Shown here in pieces: positions 60,162 to 64,000 of a stretch of 64,000 nt of DNA. Where the stretch lies: NCBI GenBank assembly GCA_964058845.1, contig CAXKVR010000031.1, forward strand, positions 62,001 through 126,000. The letters run 5' to 3'. Position 1 is the stretch's first letter. Each line of letters opens with the position of its first letter. The position numbers were made by a program, and so were the translations under genes. Source of the stretch: Carex sylvatica (Eukaryota > Streptophyta > Magnoliopsida > Poales > Cyperaceae). Below the pieces are notes generated by a model that was not told where the DNA came from, did no database searches, and saw only the letters and a list, made by a program, of their open reading frames with translations.

Positions 60162-61109
60162 GACAGCGGGCTTTAGTTTTTATTTTTTATTTTTAATAAA
60201 TGAGGTCTCCTCCTGTTCTTATATAATTAATGGACTTCTCCATTTATTTGTATTTACATTTTGATTTCCTATTATTGCTTGGATCGTTATCTTTGTTATC
60301 TTTTGGGAGATTTAGTTGTTGGGTAGATGGTGTTGCTGTGTGAACCTGGTCCATACACACCGCTTATATTTATTTTTCGGTGGACAGTGCTTTTCTTGCA
60401 ATTTTTGTTGGATTTTCCAGGTTGGCCTTTCATTCACATAATTTTTATGTATAAAATTTATATAAAAAGGAGAGTGGTAATATGTATATAAGACCTATAC
60501 TATGAAATTCTATTTTTTATTTTCAAAATTCAAATAGAGAAACGATGTCTCACATTTCAAAGAGGATATTACAAATCTGACAGTGTTGTAAATAACAATA
60601 TGCAGTTATTACATAGACAGAATGGCACTAAACAATTAATCAAGAATAATCAGAAATAATTAGTTAATTAATTGAAAAAATATGTGATAATTTATCTACG
60701 ATCAACGACTAATTAGTCCATTAATCGACCTAAACGGACGATGTTTACAACACTGATCTGAAGTAGAAAGGGTCCGATGTATTCACATTTTAAAAGAACA
60801 AATATTTACAAATCTTAATCTGACCGATGTCTTTATACAAAATATTTAAATTTGTAACCAAATTAGAGTGTCGAAAGGTACGATGTCCCTCTTATCTCCT
60901 TTCCCTCTCCTCTGAAATACAATCTAAAATTCAACGTATCATCCACCTAATGTTTTTGAAAATTACTTCGAGTAACTGGAAAAAAATTTGATTATTTTAT
61001 TACATTATATTATTTTTAAATATTAATTATAAATAAAATATTATGTTCAGTCATCCAGCCGTTGTTGTTTCTGTCATTTTCTGTTAATTATTTGATGTAT
61101 CTTTTCATG
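60162..61109. other. Upstream of tryptophan synthase, no gene seen
   Basis: Leader and promoter of the minus-strand gene must lie in the first few hundred bases; I see no sure TATA box. The rest is AT-rich without features. Confidence 0.45.
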
Positions 61110-61465
61110 GAGTAGAATTAGGATCTTCATAAGTTTATTAAGCTCATTTGTGAATTCAATTTTAAAACTTATCGAATTGACTTCAAACTATAATATTAAA
61201 CTGTTGAAATCTATTTATTGTATAGAAAATTTAGATTTTTGAACTTTGTATAGAGTCAAGTGGTAAAAAAATATTCAAAAAGAAAACAAATGCATTAAAA
61301 TTAATTTATAAATCTTTTAATTTTAACCGCTTGACTTTATATTAAAGTTAATTTGAAAGTTTAAATTTTGCATATAGACACATTATTTGTAAAGTAGATA
61401 AATTTTAATGGTTTGAATTCGTCAGTTGAAGTCAATTTTAAAATTGAGTCCATAATTTTAGAAGA
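61110..61465. mobile_element. Foldback MITE, family F copy 4
   Basis: Left end GAGTAGAATTAGGATCTT resembles copy 1; arms with TGAATTCAATTTTAAAACTT and ATTGACTTCAAACT return inverted on the right (GTCAGTTGAAGTCAATTTTA). The outer right end has decayed. Confidence 0.65.
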
Positions 61466-61626
61466 GGTTTGAAGAGAAGATGAGAACCAATAAGTCTATC
61501 ATAAATTCATAATCTGACACTCATCTGAAACACGGGCCCATTAGCCAGCGAGCCAGTTAGACTCAGAGTCAGAGCGCCCGCGCCCTGAGATGAGTAAATT
61601 TGGATTTCTTTTTCTTATTTTTTTTT

Positions 61627-61860
61627 TGTGTGTGGGTTCTCGTGTCGAGAACAGTTTGGGTCTGATGGTCATTGGACCCAAAGTGGTTCCAATGGGTTCG
61701 CTCACCATTAGATCTTCTTTAGGATTCGTGCACACGAATTTTAAAATATACAAAAAGTGCGGGCGCGAATCCTAAAGCAGATTCGATGGTGAGCGAACCC
61801 ATTGGAACCACTTTGAATTCAATGGCCATCGGACCCAAACTGTTCTCGTGTCTTGGAGGT
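61627..61860. mobile_element. Long-armed foldback, about 110-base arms
   Basis: CTCGTGTCGAGAACAGTTTG and CCAATGGGTTCGCTCACCAT on the left return inverted on the right with few changes; the loop is near 61740-61760. Two overlapping open frames on both strands are due to the palindrome. Confidence 0.8.
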
Positions 61861-61868
61861 TTCTAAAT

Positions 61869-62072
61869 GGAATTCACATCCTCTCAGGTTACTGGACTGA
61901 CCGAGGATAATTGAATGGAATGGTTCAAATTTGTTCTTTTTAACTTGGCACGAATCTCAAAGAACAAATAATACTGCCTCCCTCAGCCATCCGTACAAGA
62001 ACCGGATGAAATTAAATCTGGACCATCGTCCTTTTCAATTGTGTTGAGTCAGGTACCTGAGAGGATAAATTT
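61869..62072. mobile_element. Relative of the 63.4-kb hAT-type MITE, inverted
   Basis: On the minus strand it carries CAGGTACCTGACTCAACACA, CCAGATTTAATTTCA and GTGCCAAGTTAAAA in the same order as 63367-63544. Ends have TCCTCTCAGGT in both orientations. No clear target repeat. Confidence 0.75.
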
Positions 62073-62119
62073 AAATTGCAATTTGTGGTATTACCAAGAA
62101 ACATTTTTTCTCATTCTAT

Positions 62120-62605
62120 TGTATGGAATTTTTTTCAGGAGTATAATTACAAGAGGAGGGTTCAAGTGCCTTTATTTTTTGTGCATTTACCATGCCTTCA
62201 TTTTTAAAAAATTTAATAATTTAAAACTTAAAACTTAAAAGTCAAAATAAAATCGATAGATATGATCTACATCATTTTATCTATACACGTATAAAAAATT
62301 ATGACATTTCAATTTTATTTTGATTGCCATCAAGAGCTTGTAAAAAACGCACTAATGTGGATGATTTCTAGATGTTGATTTTTTAACCTATTGATTCACA
62401 TAAAAGAAAAATTGAAATGTGATAATTTTTTATAAGCTCATAGAGAAAATAACATAAATTACATCTAACGGTTTTATTTTGACTTTTAAGTTTTAAATTT
62501 TGAGTTATTACATTTTTTAAAAATGAAAGCATAGTGGAGGCACAAAAAATAAAGGCATTTGAACCCTCCTCTAATTACAATCATCTTCAAAATTTATAAA
62601 AAAAA
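62120..62605. mobile_element. Foldback MITE with about 230-base arms
   Basis: AGAGGAGGGTTCAAGTGCCT and TAAAACTTAAAAGTCAAAAT on the left return inverted on the right (TTTTGACTTTTAAGTTTTAA; AGGCATTTGAACCCTCCTCT). The 65-codon frame at 62041-62238 is part of the arm. Confidence 0.78.
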
Positions 62606-63366
62606 AATCTCTGATATATCCACTTAAGGACAAAAATACTAAAAAAGATCCTGAACTTATTCACAAAATATAGAATTTTAAAATATATTGTTTGCTCAGA
62701 GAGAACAAAAAATAATAAAATAAATATTCTTCACTATCAAATATTATAAATTAGTTGAAATGTAAAAAGAAAACAATCGAATTCCAAATATTATAGAAAA
62801 TTCTCTAAATATATAATTAAAAAATATATAACATAAAATTAGTCCAAAAATTCCTGAAAATAAGTCAATTTCAAAAATCGTGCGAGCTCCTATGAATCTC
62901 CAATTTGAAAAACTTTATACCAATTGCAGAGTCTTATTTCCTAAGTTCAAAATCATCAATTTAGAATTTTTTTTTTTTTTTTAGAAGCATGATAGGAGCT
63001 ATCAGCTATCAATTTAGAATATTAATGAAGAAAATATAATCCAAACAAACAATACTTTTCAGTCTGCTAAAATAATTCTGTAAATACTGGTAATTACCAG
63101 TTTATAAAAATAACAAAAAATTGCCTACGTATAAAAGTTTAATCATTGTCTTGCATCAATAGCAAATAAATCAAGTATAATTTTGGATTATGTGGGAGAT
63201 CGCAGGTTTTGAAATTCATCTTACAATTTTTTTTTTTTTTGAAAGAAAGATGAGATCAAGCCTCCAAATTCTATTTCCTTGTTATTACAACAAATGATTT
63301 CTCTCATTCAGTTTCAAACCCATGACCTCCCATATGGATATCATGAGCCTTTTTCCAATAGACCAA
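62606..63366. other. Intergenic, no gene seen
   Basis: AT-rich, with poly-T runs near 62970 and 63228. Nothing further supported. Confidence 0.5.
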
Positions 63367-63544
63367 GGATCCGTATCCTCCCAGGTACCTGACTCAACAC
63401 AATTGAAATGGATGGCCCAGATTTAATTTCAGTTGATGGCTGATCAGGATGGCAGTAGGAGGCAGAATTGCTTTGAGATGTGTGCCAAGTTAAAAATTCC
63501 ATTTTCGGACCGTCCGATTCAAAACCTGAGGGGATACAAATTCC
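63367..63544. mobile_element. Small hAT-type MITE with exact 8-base target repeat
   Basis: TAGACCAA at 63359-63366 and 63545-63552. Ends GGATCCGTATCCTC and inverted GAGGGGATACAAATTCC, imperfect. Relatives at 61869-62072 (inverted) and 19629-19672 (fragment). Confidence 0.83.
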
Positions 63545-63832
63545 TAGACCAAAGACTTTCTTTCATCTTACAATTCTTGTTAACATTTAAAATTAAAACT
63601 TGAAACTCATGTAAAAAAAAGAAATCAGCATAACTGGAGTGCATCATGCACATATGATAGTCTTTCTAATAGTCATTGGTTTAAATTTGTCATCGTTTAT
63701 CAATCTAAACACGCTTTTACATGTTGCCAGGACCATTCAGGGACAACCTCACATGAGATAATAACTACCATACCTAAAAAAAGAAGCAACACTTTAATAT
63801 AGAATTTGATCCAGATTGATATCCATTCTGCT

Positions 63833-63840
63833 TATAAATA
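63833..63840 (+). promoter_or_regulatory. TATA box of the right-edge gene
   Basis: TATAAATA, 62 bases before the ATG at 63902, leaving a leader of about 30-35 bases that is A-rich, as is common in plants. Confidence 0.65.
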
Positions 63841-63901
63841 CCCACATGGAGGTGAAACAGTGACACCCATCTTCAAAATTAAAGGAGAACAAAATAGAGA
63901 G

Positions 63902-64000
63902 ATGGAGACTGTGCCAGCACAGATCGGGACCTGTGGCACGATACAGTTCCTTATCAGCCGAGAGATTGATTTCTTCACTAATTTTGAATCATCCAACAAA
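63902..64000 (+). CDS. Unknown protein, N-terminus only (cut by window edge)
   Basis: Thirty-three codons run open to the end of the window, starting METVPAQIGTCGTIQFLISR and going on with an acidic, Phe-rich stretch. The ATG is well placed after a TATA box and an A-rich leader. No signal peptide or domain can be seen in so short a piece and I do not recognise the family. Confidence 0.55.
   Translation, partial: METVPAQIGTCGTIQFLISREIDFFTNFESSNK

Noticed and set aside
1..64000. tRNA, rRNA or snoRNA genes
   Set aside because: I looked for conserved tRNA box A/box B phrases and rRNA cores and found none; a covariance-model scan would be decisive.

Overview
The window is nuclear DNA from a flowering plant. 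It is AT-rich, its genes are split by many GT-AG introns, and miniature inverted-repeat transposons (MITEs) fill the gaps. Three conserved genes (FIE, an HDG2/ROC4-type homeobox gene, tryptophan synthase beta) read closest, from memory, to monocot proteins. I therefore lean towards a monocot, possibly not a grass; this is inference, not a measured placement.

Layout. 0-4.7 kb: a tandem pair of GPI-anchored phytocyanin genes on the minus strand, with an 8-bp-flanked MITE and a foldback element between them. 4.7-9.8 kb: no recognisable gene, mainly one 2.4-kb inverted-repeat element. 9.8-12.4 kb: a three-exon DUF604/GT31-like glycosyltransferase (minus). 14.5-19.2 kb: a complete 13-exon FIE gene, the ESC-type WD40 subunit of Polycomb repressive complex 2 (minus). 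19.3-34 kb: transposon country, with a 2-kb element carrying internal repeats, a 1.6-kb Mutator-like foldback element built of ~177-bp monomers, a degraded copia-type retroelement, nested MITEs and a broken Ulp1-type peptidase reading frame from a transposon. 35.8-44.1 kb: an approximately 2.3-kb tandem duplication whose first copy is swollen by three insertions and whose second copy has its own insertion. 44.6-46 kb: a cluster of related foldback elements joined to (TA)n/(GA)n microsatellites. 46.3-53.5 kb: an 11-coding-exon HD-ZIP class IV transcription factor with a perfect L1 box upstream (plus). 54.5-56.3 kb: two MITEs that share one target-site repeat, and a third MITE. 56.7-60.2 kb: a complete five-exon chloroplast tryptophan synthase beta gene (minus), with a (CACACG)n tract just after its stop. 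60.2-63.8 kb: more MITEs. 63.83 kb to the end: promoter and first 33 codons of an unknown gene (plus).

How the genes relate. There is no operon-like logic; each gene has its own promoter. FIE and the HD-ZIP IV protein are both regulators of development (chromatin repression; epidermal identity), but nothing here links them. The best biology lies in the paralogous phytocyanins, which differ at the axial copper ligand, and in the transposon record, which is clear enough to give target-site duplications, empty sites and insertion order. I found no clearly novel gene system; the 1.6-kb foldback locus with inward-facing TATA boxes is the least explained structure.
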